Shown in pieces: positions 56,365-64,000 of a DNA stretch of 64,000 nt. The position numbers were made by a program, and so were the translations under genes. The stretch comes from an uncultured Bacteroidales bacterium (GTDB lineage: Bacteria > Bacteroidota > Bacteroidia > Bacteroidales > F082). The stretch covers positions 160,823 to 224,822 of the forward strand of contig CAMYXP010000004.1 in assembly GCA_947303085.1 (NCBI GenBank), written 5' to 3'. The notes beneath the pieces are model-generated. The model was given only the letters and a program-made list of their open reading frames with translations, had not been told where the DNA came from and made no database searches. How positions within the stretch are numbered: position 1 is the stretch's first letter; each line of letters starts with the position of its first letter.

Positions 56365-58452
56365 TCAATATGTGTGCATTCCGCCGAGGAGATTGACACC
56401 GAAGTAGGTCATCAGCACGAAAAGGAACGCCAAGATATTGAAAATATGGAAATTAAGTGGCTTCTGCAATGCGGGAGCCATTTTCTTATGCAGCGGGATG
56501 GCGTAAACCATCAGCGTTATCAGCGACCAGGTCTCTTTCGGATCCCATGCCCAATAGTTGCCCCACGAGATGTTAGCCCACACCGAGCCGATGATGATGC
56601 CGAAAGCGAGGCACATCACAGCAGGGAAAAGCATATTGCGCGACACTTCTGACATTCGCTCGATTTCAAGCATAGAGTTTTTGTTGCAAATTCTGACAAT
56701 CACTGCCGCCAGACCGTTGATCAACATAAAGGCGAGCAAGGCGTAAGCCACCATGATTATCGCGACATGAAGACCGAGCAGAGGCGAAGAAAGCACCGGC
56801 ATCAACGGAGTTATTTTCGGGTTTGCCGAACTCATCACCGCGACGAGCATCATCAATCCGCTGACAATCAATCCAGTAGCGATAATACTGACTCTGCCGT
56901 CTTTCTTCAAAGCCATCATGCCCGCGATGAGCAACGATACCCACGCCATGAAATGCTGTGTCTCGGCGCTTCTCGCCAACGGGATATGCCCGGCAACAAT
57001 CCAACGTAGGATTATTAAAAATGTCAAAAATGCAAAGATTATCCAATTTATTGATACAGAGATATTTGCCAATGATTTCGGTGTCTGTTTGCCGACAGCG
57101 GTAAACACACAATACAACACAAAGAACACCAATCCAAAGAACAATGAGAAATATGCCACGTAGTTGTATTTTGACCAGACATTGTAGATTTTTTCGGTTT
57201 TAAACCTGAAATCAGACGGCAACGAGGTCGTTCCATCGGTTGCAACGCCGTTTTTCTTCTGATAAGCTTTGATTTTTTGAAGAGTTTCCGCCAATGTCGC
57301 ATAGTCTTGCTTAACAACGAGTTCATTGAGGTAACTCATTGATTTCCTAACAAATACCCATTCATATTCACTCATGTTTTCCGGAAGGTTGTCGTTAGGA
57401 CTGAGCCACTTCACCGTTCCGTCAGGCATCTGGCAAGGGAAAATCTTCGTCATGGCGCCAGTCTGAAACGACTCAACCAGATGTTTCACCTCGTCACGCT
57501 TACTCTGTTGACGCTCAGTGCCTTTCCAATATGTCGGGTAGAACATCCAGCCTGCCAAAATCTGCTCTGAAGTGTAGCCTTCGTAAGTCGGCTTGCCGTA
57601 TAGTTTACATGCAAAATCCTTTGCGAAGGACTGCATAGGGGCGATTCTTCCACTGTTATAGATGTAAATGTCACCCAATTCGGTAGCGACATCTTTAGGT
57701 AAAGTCTTGAGTTCGTGAGCGTTAGCCATTGTACCGAACATCAGCATCACAAACAGGATGATAAGACTTTTCACCTGTTTCGGCACACGTTTTTTAATGA
57801 TATTTTTAAAGAAAATGATAAGCATTGAGATAGATAAAAGGATGTAACCGATGTAGGTTACAAGGATGCCCCAAGGGTCATGCTGTACGGTCAGGGTGCA
57901 GCCTTTCAAATCTTTGTCGAAGTCTTCGTTAAAGAAACGAAAATCGTTGTATTTCAAGATGTTATTCATCGAAATTTTGTCTTCTTTGAGGATATTGCCA
58001 TTGTCGAAAATCTCCACATACGACACATAGTCGGCATGCGACATGGTGCCTGGATAATAGACAACATCAAAATTTTTCAGGTTTACATAAAATGGCATTT
58101 GGATTTGGTTTTCGCCATCTAAAAAGATGTTAACAGGTTCATTTTCAGCGAGATGCATACTTCCGTTTTGGCTTGTGGTGAAAGTTAGGAAGCCGCCGAG
58201 CAGAATAATCAGTATTGAAGCATGAATGCCGAAAACGGGCATCTGTTGCCACATTTTCGTTTTGAAAATGTTATAAACTATGGAGGCAGCGAACACGAAA
58301 AGAAGTGTCACAAACCACCATTTGTCGTAAAAAGGCGTTTTAACCAATGTGCTGATTATCAATGTGATAATTGTGATAATCCAGATTACGAGGGAGGTAG
58401 GGACGTGGTGCGCCGCGTCCCTACAATTTTCATTATTATTAACTAAAATCAT
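56365..58452 (-). CDS. Cytochrome c biogenesis protein CcsBA (ResB-CcsA fusion)
   Basis: 695 residues. An N-terminal ResB-like part with spans (about 18-80 and 195-215), a periplasmic region, and a C-terminal CcsA part with about eight spans and the heme-binding WWD-type WGNYWAWDPKETW (about 620-632). It exports heme and attaches it to CxxCH motifs. The start overlaps the di-heme oxidoreductase stop by 4 bases, so it probably matures that very protein. The first residues (ENCRDAAHHVPT) are encoded by a 28-bp palindrome. Confidence 0.9.
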   Translation of the reverse strand: MILVNNNENCRDAAHHVPTSLVIWIITIITLIISTLVKTPFYDKWWFVTLLFVFAASIVYNIFKTKMWQQMPVFGIHASILIILLGGFLTFTTSQNGSMHLAENEPVNIFLDGENQIQMPFYVNLKNFDVVYYPGTMSHADYVSYVEIFDNGNILKEDKISMNNILKYNDFRFFNEDFDKDLKGCTLTVQHDPWGILVTYIGYILLSISMLIIFFKNIIKKRVPKQVKSLIILFVMLMFGTMANAHELKTLPKDVATELGDIYIYNSGRIAPMQSFAKDFACKLYGKPTYEGYTSEQILAGWMFYPTYWKGTERQQSKRDEVKHLVESFQTGAMTKIFPCQMPDGTVKWLSPNDNLPENMSEYEWVFVRKSMSYLNELVVKQDYATLAETLQKIKAYQKKNGVATDGTTSLPSDFRFKTEKIYNVWSKYNYVAYFSLFFGLVFFVLYCVFTAVGKQTPKSLANISVSINWIIFAFLTFLIILRWIVAGHIPLARSAETQHFMAWVSLLIAGMMALKKDGRVSIIATGLIVSGLMMLVAVMSSANPKITPLMPVLSSPLLGLHVAIIMVAYALLAFMLINGLAAVIVRICNKNSMLEIERMSEVSRNMLFPAVMCLAFGIIIGSVWANISWGNYWAWDPKETWSLITLMVYAIPLHKKMAPALQKPLNFHIFNILAFLFVLMTYFGVNLLGGMHTY
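58397..58424. repeat. 28-bp palindromic element in the first codons of CcsBA
   Basis: Perfect arms GTAGGGAC and GTCCCTAC, core GTGGTGCGCCGC. On the minus strand it encodes CRDAAHHVPT, residues 9-18 of CcsBA. Confidence 0.85.
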
Positions 58453-60074
58453 ATCGCTTCAATAAATTTCACGACAGCGTCTCTGTCTTTTTTAGATAAT
58501 TGACGGAATTTCTCCACTGTGCGGCGTGCGTCGCTCTGCGGGTTTCCGTGCCACATGATGGCCTCTATCACCGTTTGAGCGCGGCAGTCGTGCAGACGGT
58601 CGCTTGAGCCTGTGCAGATTGCCGACAGTCCACGGCCCCAGAGAGGTGTGGTGCGGCACCATCCAGTGCGTATGTCGTTCTCCATGTGTAGCTTATGCTG
58701 GATATAGTCGCTGTAAGGCCAAATCTTCTGGTGAGGATAACGCGGCAAGCGTGCGTCGGCGGTGCTGAAGAAGCCGGCCGGGTCGGTAAACACATCGTCG
58801 CCGGTCTCCCACGACGGACGGTGGCAGTAGGCGCAGCCAAGTTGTGTAAACAGCTCACGACCACGTTGAACCTCAGGGTCATCGAGGTTACGTGCGGCAG
58901 GGACAGCCAGTCCACGATGCCACACCATGAAGTTGACGTAATCTTCGTCTTTCATCTCAGGAATCTTCATCGAATCAGGAATCTGGTCGTTCATCATGAG
59001 ATAGTTGTAGATGTCGTTTTGCACATTTCCAGTGAGGTTATACTGCGGGAAATAGTCGTAGAACTCGGCCTGAACCTCAGGGTCTTGTGACGCTTTGGTG
59101 GCGTAGGCCGCTGTCATGTAATGTCCCATCTTGGTGCGGTGAGTCACGTTTGTGATGTTCCAGATGGCGTTGGCACCCGGAGCGTCCTGCAGCGGGCCGC
59201 GTGTGAGGGCGTAGGTATAACGTTTCGGGTGGTCGGTGTTGCCATAAAGACCAGTCGGTGCCCAGTCATTGCCAGCCCACATGCCCGGGTTGATGCCGTT
59301 TTGCATGTAGCCGTCGTTGAACTCTTTCTGATACTGAGCTTTCAACGAGTCATCGGGGATGGCGTCGATGAGGCCTGTGCCGTAGATACCGATTGTTGAC
59401 TCGAGACGGCACACGAAATTGCTATAAGGGATAGGATTTCCGCCTACTTCGAGAGGCACATAGAACGCATCCTCAGGGATGTAAACCTCGGGATAGGTTA
59501 GGTCGTACGTCTCGCCGTCGTCGAAACGGTTGCCCCATTCGTCGGTGTAGCTGAGCCAATTGATTTGGATCTTCGTCTCGTCGAGAGGTGCCTTGAAAGG
59601 CGCGACGGCTTTGGTTTGAGGCATGCCGGTGTACGAGCTGAGGTAGGTGTCGTTCAGGTCGGTAAACACCAGCAGATAGCCGTTGCCCCAGTCGTCGGCA
59701 CGATAACGGTTCATGCGCATTCCGTGACCGTATCCTGGATGGCATGCGATGCACGAGCTGCGGATGTAGAGAGGTCCCAAGCCGTTGAAAGGCTCGTTGT
59801 TTTGAGTGTAAGTACGCTCGAAGAAATACTCGCCGTACTTAAACTGCGCTGTCAAGCCTGCGTTGACAGTGGCAGGCGTAGGGTCTTCGTAGGCGGTCTG
59901 CGTGTTATTGAACGTTGTGCCCAACTCACCGCCGGCGTAGGTGCCCTCAACGATTGCAGGTGTTGGCGGAGTCGGTGTCGGATTGTTGGTCTTGTTTTCT
60001 TTTTTACAAGATCCCAATCCTAAAACCAATAAGCCAGCTGCAGCAAAAATTGTTAAATGATTGAGTTTAAACAT
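58449..60074 (-). CDS. Di-heme oxidoreductase (DHOR) family lipoprotein
   Basis: 541 residues. Lipoprotein signal (LLVLGLGSCKK), a Thr/Pro linker, then a DHOR-type region with two c-type heme motifs, CIACHPGYGHG (about 110) and CAYCHRPSW (about 420). The family (once called thiol oxidoreductase) is found next to imelysins in iron-acquisition loci; it may oxidise or reduce iron or a ligand at the cell surface. It sits between imelysin and the heme-attachment protein, supporting a linked role. Confidence 0.88.
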   Translation of the reverse strand: MFKLNHLTIFAAAGLLVLGLGSCKKENKTNNPTPTPPTPAIVEGTYAGGELGTTFNNTQTAYEDPTPATVNAGLTAQFKYGEYFFERTYTQNNEPFNGLGPLYIRSSCIACHPGYGHGMRMNRYRADDWGNGYLLVFTDLNDTYLSSYTGMPQTKAVAPFKAPLDETKIQINWLSYTDEWGNRFDDGETYDLTYPEVYIPEDAFYVPLEVGGNPIPYSNFVCRLESTIGIYGTGLIDAIPDDSLKAQYQKEFNDGYMQNGINPGMWAGNDWAPTGLYGNTDHPKRYTYALTRGPLQDAPGANAIWNITNVTHRTKMGHYMTAAYATKASQDPEVQAEFYDYFPQYNLTGNVQNDIYNYLMMNDQIPDSMKIPEMKDEDYVNFMVWHRGLAVPAARNLDDPEVQRGRELFTQLGCAYCHRPSWETGDDVFTDPAGFFSTADARLPRYPHQKIWPYSDYIQHKLHMENDIRTGWCRTTPLWGRGLSAICTGSSDRLHDCRAQTVIEAIMWHGNPQSDARRTVEKFRQLSKKDRDAVVKFIEAI

Positions 60075-60095
60075 ATAATAATTAGTTTAGAAAGA

Positions 60096-61268
60096 TTAGT
60101 TATCTTTGATAGCGTCTTTGGCTTCAGCAAGCACGTCTGACAACTCTTGGCATGCCTCCATAGCCTCTCCGGCGCTCGGATCAGAGTAGTGAAGCACAAA
60201 AGGAGCAGCCATACCGTTGATCTTGGCAAGAGCGTTGTCGATAGCCTCAATGATACGGTTATCTAATTGAGAATCAATATTTTTCACATATACATGCAAT
60301 GATTTGTTGATATCGCGTTCACCTTCGTTGCCGCCCATGTAAGCATTTTTAACAGAGGTGATGTTGTCGTAGAAATCGATGATTGACTTCTGGCTGTAAG
60401 GCGATTCGACGTATGTCGGGTCTTCGCCGGTGTGCGGCTTGCCTATTTTTGATGTTCCGACCTCGTCGGAGATGTCGATGCTGCCGTCGATGATGGACTG
60501 CAATGCCTGTGTCATTGTGGAATAAGTGCTTCCTGCTTTACCAGCTTTGCGCATGTTGTCGCCATAGCTGTTGTCGCCACCGTTGACGGTAGTATTAAGC
60601 TCTAGTTCTTCCATCTTCTCGCGATGCGATGCAGGAGCGTTGTCGCCCAGCCAGCTCACCTCAAGTTGAAAGCAGCGGTTGCGGAGGTCGCCGGCCACAG
60701 CCACCGAATAAATCATGAAATCGTTGTTGAGTTCAGCCACCGGGCGTGGTGCGCCGTCACGAAAGAGCACATATTCGATGCCATGGAAGCCGAGGAGAGC
60801 GTTACCTAGCTGTTCACCAGCCACCACGTCGCCGTCTTCAGAATCCAGAGCGGCTATCATGCTCGGACTTGCCATAAGGTTGTTGAAAGCGTCTTCGTCG
60901 AGCGGCCATGAGTCGATGTGTGGGTCGATGCCGAAGTCGGAGGCGGCACCGAAGAGGAACGCCTCGCTCATCTCCCACCAATGACGTGCTTCGAGGAACG
61001 ATGCGCAAGCCTTATCGACATTGGCTTGAGTCATGTCGGTTTTCAAAGTTTTCAGGTCGTTGACTAGCTCCTCGGTATAAGCAGCCAAATTGGTGTAAGT
61101 CGGGGCCACGGTGTGGTCGAGAAACTGGTTGATGATTTCAGATTTCTTTGTCGAATTGCCTGACTCAGGTTCAGCAGTGTCTTTGCTGCTTTTCTTGCAG
61201 GCGTTGAAAGTTAATGCCAACAGCAATGATGCTGTTAAAAGTGTTACGGTTTTAAAAAGTTTGTTCAT
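60096..61268 (-). CDS. Imelysin family (M75) iron-binding lipoprotein
   Basis: 390 residues. Lipobox LALTFNAC (Cys24), then an imelysin domain with the GxHxxE signature GFHGIEYVLF and helix repeats (FLEARHWWEMSEAFLFGAA, SLHVYVKNIDSQLDNRIIEA). Imelysins and EfeO-like proteins bind iron in the periplasm; no peptidase activity is firmly shown. It precedes DHOR by 21 bases in the operon. The hydrophobic start and lipid anchor place it on the periplasmic or outer-membrane side. Confidence 0.92.
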   Translation of the reverse strand: MNKLFKTVTLLTASLLLALTFNACKKSSKDTAEPESGNSTKKSEIINQFLDHTVAPTYTNLAAYTEELVNDLKTLKTDMTQANVDKACASFLEARHWWEMSEAFLFGAASDFGIDPHIDSWPLDEDAFNNLMASPSMIAALDSEDGDVVAGEQLGNALLGFHGIEYVLFRDGAPRPVAELNNDFMIYSVAVAGDLRNRCFQLEVSWLGDNAPASHREKMEELELNTTVNGGDNSYGDNMRKAGKAGSTYSTMTQALQSIIDGSIDISDEVGTSKIGKPHTGEDPTYVESPYSQKSIIDFYDNITSVKNAYMGGNEGERDINKSLHVYVKNIDSQLDNRIIEAIDNALAKINGMAAPFVLHYSDPSAGEAMEACQELSDVLAEAKDAIKDN

Positions 61269-61326
61269 TTTATAATAGTTTAATTGTTAATAATCTAATT
61301 GATGATTCAATCGCGCGGCCTTAACG

Positions 61327-61353
61327 CCTTTAAGGGCATTAATGGCTTTAAGG
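61327..61353. repeat. Imperfect hairpin between the beta-barrel gene and imelysin
   Basis: CCTTTAAGGGCATTAATGGC and TTTAAGG form an imperfect inverted repeat just past the beta-barrel stop. It may reduce read-through and so lower expression of the downstream genes. Confidence 0.4.
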
Positions 61354-61362
61354 GCGGCGCCA

Positions 61363-62679
61363 TCACTTCACAAAGAAGCCGCTGTACGTCACTCCTAGCG
61401 AAATCATCGGCTCGTTGTTGTATTGTTCTTTCAAGAATCTCTCTGAAAATTCAGCCTTAATAACCACTTGTTTTATCGGATAATAGTTCAATCCGAGGGT
61501 CATCACATGCTTCTCAGTCCAGTTGTACATGGTGATTGCCGAGGCGTAAGGGATGTAGCTGTCGTAGTAGTCATATCTGCCGAAGATAAACAATCGGCGG
61601 TCGCCTGTTTTTTTAAAAGGATAAAAGATATCATAGCCAATCTCGCCACCTATTGCCACAGCTTCTTCTCCGACGAGAGAGCGCGGATAAGGTGAGAAAT
61701 CCTGATGGTTCTGGTTTTTGTTGTAAGTCGAGATGATGTCGGCATCGTTTAGATGTCCGTAGTCGAAGTTACCTCTTATAATAAGGCCGTATGCCTTGTA
61801 GTCGAACTCGGCGGTTCCGATGAGGACGGTGCCTTTCACATCCTCATATTTTTCGGCCTCATTGGTGACCAAGTCGTTGTTGAACGAGTTGCCGATATAT
61901 CCGCTCACGCCGATGTGGATGTTTTTTATCGAGTAATTGTCGATGCGCAACGCGCCTGCCAGATTGTTGGCGACGCGGAATTCGTAGGCAGAGGCAGAGC
62001 CGTTTTTCACCCAGTTGGCGTTGTTGAACATGTTGGAATTTAAGCCTGGCACCACGACGGCTTCGTAGCGCCATTTACCGAATCTTCCCCAGATGCTGAC
62101 ACCTGTCTCATGCCAAGTGCAAGGCAAAATATTGAACTCGCCTTCAGGACGATAGCAGGTGAAAAACTGTGTCGGCAGATGAGCGTTGTTGGTTTGTCCG
62201 ACAGGCACGATGACATGTCCTATCCTGATATTCAATGCATTACAGAACGACTTCTGAATCCAGAACTGTTCGAGAGCCACCTCGCCACCGCGTTCAATCT
62301 CGTGCTCAAACTCACCGGTCTCTTCGGCTTCCATTTCCACAGCAACCTCATTTCCACCATGTTCAAACTCGATTTCGCTGCCCATAGTCCAGCCGTGACC
62401 GAAATCATAACCTATATTAATTACAACGTGCGGCAAATCGACTCTACCATAACCTGGAGAATTTTTGTAACGGTCGGGATGCGAATAGCGGAACATGTTA
62501 TCGCTATAAAAATTGCGGGTATAAACCGCCTCGCCGTAGCCTCCGATGGTTAGTTTCGATTTTGTAAATTTTTGATTTTCAATAGAAATTGTGTCGTTTC
62601 CAGCCGCTTTTAAATCTTCCGTCAAGAAGAAAGAAAAGAGAAAGACAAAAGCAAAAAATGATAATAAAAACCTTTTCAT
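61363..62679 (-). CDS. Outer-membrane beta-barrel (porin-like) protein
   Basis: 438 residues. Signal peptide (FAFVFLFSFFLTEDLKA), then strand-rich sequence with aromatic belts (GGYGEAVYTRNFYSDNMFRY, LFIFGRYDYYDSYIPYASAI) and a terminal strand ending in GFFVK (aromatic-rich), as in outer-membrane porins. No TonB plug domain. It is first in the iron cluster and divergent from the MarR regulator; it may provide an outer-membrane path for iron or its ligand. Substrate unknown. Confidence 0.78.
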   Translation of the reverse strand: MKRFLLSFFAFVFLFSFFLTEDLKAAGNDTISIENQKFTKSKLTIGGYGEAVYTRNFYSDNMFRYSHPDRYKNSPGYGRVDLPHVVINIGYDFGHGWTMGSEIEFEHGGNEVAVEMEAEETGEFEHEIERGGEVALEQFWIQKSFCNALNIRIGHVIVPVGQTNNAHLPTQFFTCYRPEGEFNILPCTWHETGVSIWGRFGKWRYEAVVVPGLNSNMFNNANWVKNGSASAYEFRVANNLAGALRIDNYSIKNIHIGVSGYIGNSFNNDLVTNEAEKYEDVKGTVLIGTAEFDYKAYGLIIRGNFDYGHLNDADIISTYNKNQNHQDFSPYPRSLVGEEAVAIGGEIGYDIFYPFKKTGDRRLFIFGRYDYYDSYIPYASAITMYNWTEKHVMTLGLNYYPIKQVVIKAEFSERFLKEQYNNEPMISLGVTYSGFFVK

Positions 62680-62743
62680 TGCCTAAAAAATAACCTTTTT
62701 ATTCATGATGCGAAATTACTTTACTTCACAAAGCACGGCGGTC

Positions 62744-62794
62744 ATCATTTTTAGGGATTTTAGGAGCTGGGAGTAATCATTTTTAGGGATTTTA
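62744..62794. repeat. Exact 19-bp direct repeats between the beta-barrel and MarR genes
   Basis: ATCATTTTTAGGGATTTTA occurs at 62744-62762 and 62776-62794, start-to-start distance 32 bases (about three helical turns). They lie upstream of both divergent genes and look like tandem binding sites for a regulator. Confidence 0.6.
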
Positions 62795-62810
62795 AAAATT
62801 TTTTTTAAAA

Positions 62811-62826
62811 ATATCGTTCACGATAT
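62811..62826. promoter_or_regulatory. Operator-like palindrome upstream of the MarR gene
   Basis: ATATCGTTCACGATAT: perfect 7-base arms around TC. It ends 12 bases before the TAATTTTG box, where a repressor would block the -33 region. The likely ligand-bound protein is the MarR regulator itself. Confidence 0.6.
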
Positions 62827-62838
62827 AAAAATATTTTG

Positions 62839-62846
62839 TAATTTTG
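62839..62846 (+). promoter_or_regulatory. -7 promoter box for the MarR gene
   Basis: TAATTTTG, 24 bases before ATG 62871. A TTG within it (62844) is not the start. Confidence 0.65.
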
Positions 62847-62870
62847 CATCGCAAACGACATAAATTTGAT

Positions 62871-63320
62871 ATGGCATACGACCAACTGAAATTGGACAAT
62901 CAGCTCTGCTTCCGTCTTTATGCGGCATCACGCCTAATGACGGGCGCTTATTATCCATATCTCGACCCGCTCGGTTTAACCTATCCGCAATACCTTGTAT
63001 TGATGGTGCTGTGGGAGCAAGACAAGCAGCCTGTATGCGACATCGCAAAACGTCTGCTGCTCGAGACCAACACCGTCACTCCACTGCTTCAGCGCATGGA
63101 GAAAGCGGACCTCATCACCCGCGCAAAAGGTGAAGTCGACACACGCCAGCGCATCGTTTCGCTTACCGAAAAAGGACGGGCGATGCAGAAAAAGGCAGTT
63201 GACATCCATGAGAGCATGCGCAATGATATGGCTCTGAAATCTGGCGAAGAGGAAGAAATCTTTCAAATGGTTCCTGCCATCGACAAACTAATCGAAAAAT
63301 TATCTAAACTTAATAAATAA
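62871..63320 (+). CDS. MarR family regulator (OhrR-like)
   Basis: 149 residues from MAYDQLKLDNQLCFRLYAAS. Winged-helix core: LTYPQYLVLMVLWEQDKQPV, CDIAKRLLLETNTVTPLLQR (recognition helix) and DTRQRIVSLTEKGRAM (wing). The early Cys (LDNQLCF, residue 12) matches the redox-sensing Cys of OhrR-type peroxide regulators, with Tyr residues nearby. The operator-like palindrome upstream suggests autorepression. Downstream it is followed by a ferritin-like gene, fitting an oxidative-stress or iron response. Confidence 0.88.
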   Translation: MAYDQLKLDNQLCFRLYAASRLMTGAYYPYLDPLGLTYPQYLVLMVLWEQDKQPVCDIAKRLLLETNTVTPLLQRMEKADLITRAKGEVDTRQRIVSLTEKGRAMQKKAVDIHESMRNDMALKSGEEEEIFQMVPAIDKLIEKLSKLNK

Positions 63321-63340
63321 CTAATTAAAAATTTAAAGCT

Positions 63341-63802
63341 ATGACAAAAGAAGAAGCATTAAAAGCATTCGCCTACATGGGCGCAGTATGGTTTGGTAAC
63401 AGTAAGCAACACTTTGCCTTCTCGGCATACGACCGTTTCAACGGCTGGAACAAACTCGCCGACAAATGGAAAGAGGAAGCTGAAGAAGAATGGGACGAAG
63501 CAGAAGAAGTGCTCAACCGCCTTGTAGAACTCGGCTGCAAACCTGCCGACTTACAGGAAGCCATGAAGACCGTGGAATTCCCATTCTATGACGACCCGAA
63601 ACAGCAGATTGAAGCGGATTATCAGCCTTCAGCAATTGAGGAAATGAGCAAATTGGCCGCCGCTTTCGCCGATGACTATGTAACTCAGAAACTCATTTAC
63701 AAATGGATTGAGGGTGAGAAAGAGCACATGGATTGGGAAAGACAATATCTCAACTACATCGACAAACTCGGTTATGAGAATTTCCTCATCGAAATAATGT
63801 AA
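63341..63802 (+). CDS. Ferritin-like protein
   Basis: 153 residues, predicted helical bundle with acidic helices: WKEEAEEEWDEAEEVLNRLV and WIEGEKEHMDWERQYLNYID carry E...ExxH-like metal positions. Fits a small ferritin-like or Dps-like protein, though the match is not precise enough to say which. It follows the MarR gene by 20 bases, so probably shares its transcript and helps handle iron or peroxide. The function is inferred. Confidence 0.6.
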   Translation: MTKEEALKAFAYMGAVWFGNSKQHFAFSAYDRFNGWNKLADKWKEEAEEEWDEAEEVLNRLVELGCKPADLQEAMKTVEFPFYDDPKQQIEADYQPSAIEEMSKLAAAFADDYVTQKLIYKWIEGEKEHMDWERQYLNYIDKLGYENFLIEIM

Positions 63803-63827
63803 TCACCCAAAGCAAAACCCTACAACA

Positions 63828-64000
63828 ATGAAAGAGAAAGTATTACAAGCCATGCGTGAGTTCGGTGCTCCCGTCAACGCAGGCAAAATTGCAGAAATCA
63901 CAGGTATCGACCGCAAAGAGGTCGACAAAGCCTTTGCCGAATTGAAGAAGGAGGGTGCCATTGTGTCGCCCGTCCGTTGCAAATGGGCACCAGCCCAGTA
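63828..64000 (+). CDS. Small winged-helix protein (3' end at the window edge)
   Basis: 57 residues are visible (MKEKVLQAMREFGAPVNAGK to CKWAPAQ), with the last codon begun as TA; if the next base is A or G the protein ends here. NAGKIAEITGIDRKEVDKAF is a winged-helix recognition segment, and the RCKWAP end is the wing and tail. It is close to a set of small DNA-binding proteins of Bacteroidota. It follows the ferritin-like gene by 25 bases in the same direction. Confidence 0.75.
   Translation, partial: MKEKVLQAMREFGAPVNAGKIAEITGIDRKEVDKAFAELKKEGAIVSPVRCKWAPAQ

Noticed and set aside
62844..62870. TTG start for the MarR gene at 62844
   Set aside because: It overlaps the -7 box TAATTTTG; ATG 62871 gives the family N-terminus. 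The same reasoning excludes TTG 4891 for DUF3109 and TTG 48325 for the HTH regulator.

Overview
The window reads as chromosomal DNA of a Bacteroidota member, probably order Bacteroidales. The evidence is: Bacteroidota-type -7 boxes (TAnnTTTG) in front of many genes; four exported proteins with type IX secretion (T9SS) C-terminal sorting tails; families largely confined to the phylum (IPExxxVDY, DUF4270, DUF4292, DUF4175, DUF3109, S46 dipeptidyl-peptidase); and weak ribosome-binding sites. No phage, transposase or CRISPR array is visible. Most of the window is housekeeping DNA, densely packed with 4-base ATGA overlaps.

Layout. 1-2.3 kb: end of an unrecognised gene, an ECF-type membrane protein, DUF1893 and a membrane-anchored aspartyl-protease/PDZ protein. 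2.4-9.3 kb: topA, DUF3109, and a forward run of truncated glycogen synthase, DUF4270 lipoprotein, cyclophilin and pheS. 9.3-12 kb: reverse acpP-fabF-rnc-IPExxxVDY. 12-17.5 kb: polA, yraN, metG. 17.6-26.7 kb: S8 protease (T9SS), AspT-like transporter, argF, tRNA-Lys, a TM1266-like regulator, comF, rlmH, a DPP11-like S46 peptidase and a Gate-domain membrane protein. 26.7-34.6 kb: an AAA/DUF4143 ATPase, a small HTH protein, tRNA-Pro, a previously unlisted 46-aa lipoprotein, and an envelope operon (flippase-dut-TPR-DUF4292-EnvC-like). 34.6-43.8 kb: NtrY-like kinase, methyltransferase, mnmG between two parS-like palindromes, ybeY and DUF4175. 43.8-48.9 kb: a DUF5674 two-gene unit, a GLUG/T9SS protein and two membrane-tethered HTH regulators. 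49-54 kb: gltX, folB, and a cobalamin riboswitch leading two T9SS-exported proteins plus a CWC mini-protein. 54-64 kb: a reverse iron/heme-redox cluster (beta-barrel protein, imelysin, di-heme oxidoreductase, CcsBA, FeoA-FeoB) and, divergently, a MarR regulator, a ferritin-like protein and a small winged-helix protein.

The most unusual feature is a dispersed family of about 28-bp palindromes with a fixed frame (8-nt arms of the GTAGRGAC/GTCYCTAC type around a variable self-complementary 12-nt core). I count eleven copies. Six lie inside protein-coding sequence and are read in two different frames, which recalls the palindromic elements inside Rickettsia genes. Two of these six are in the S8 protease; the others are in the DUF4175 protein, the TPR-HTH regulator, a riboswitch-controlled T9SS protein and the first codons of CcsBA. 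Other repeats include a duplicated 84-bp hairpin flanking the S8 protease, next to a leftover T9SS tail, and heptamer-like intergenic repeats present in inverted orientation 19 kb apart.

Functional themes. The reverse cluster at 54-62.7 kb could form one iron-acquisition route: outer-membrane channel, periplasmic iron-binding imelysin, heme-dependent redox enzyme, the machinery that attaches heme to it, and an Fe(II) permease. The riboswitch unit suggests a B12-responsive surface system without its own TonB receptor in view. Both are inferences from gene families and order.
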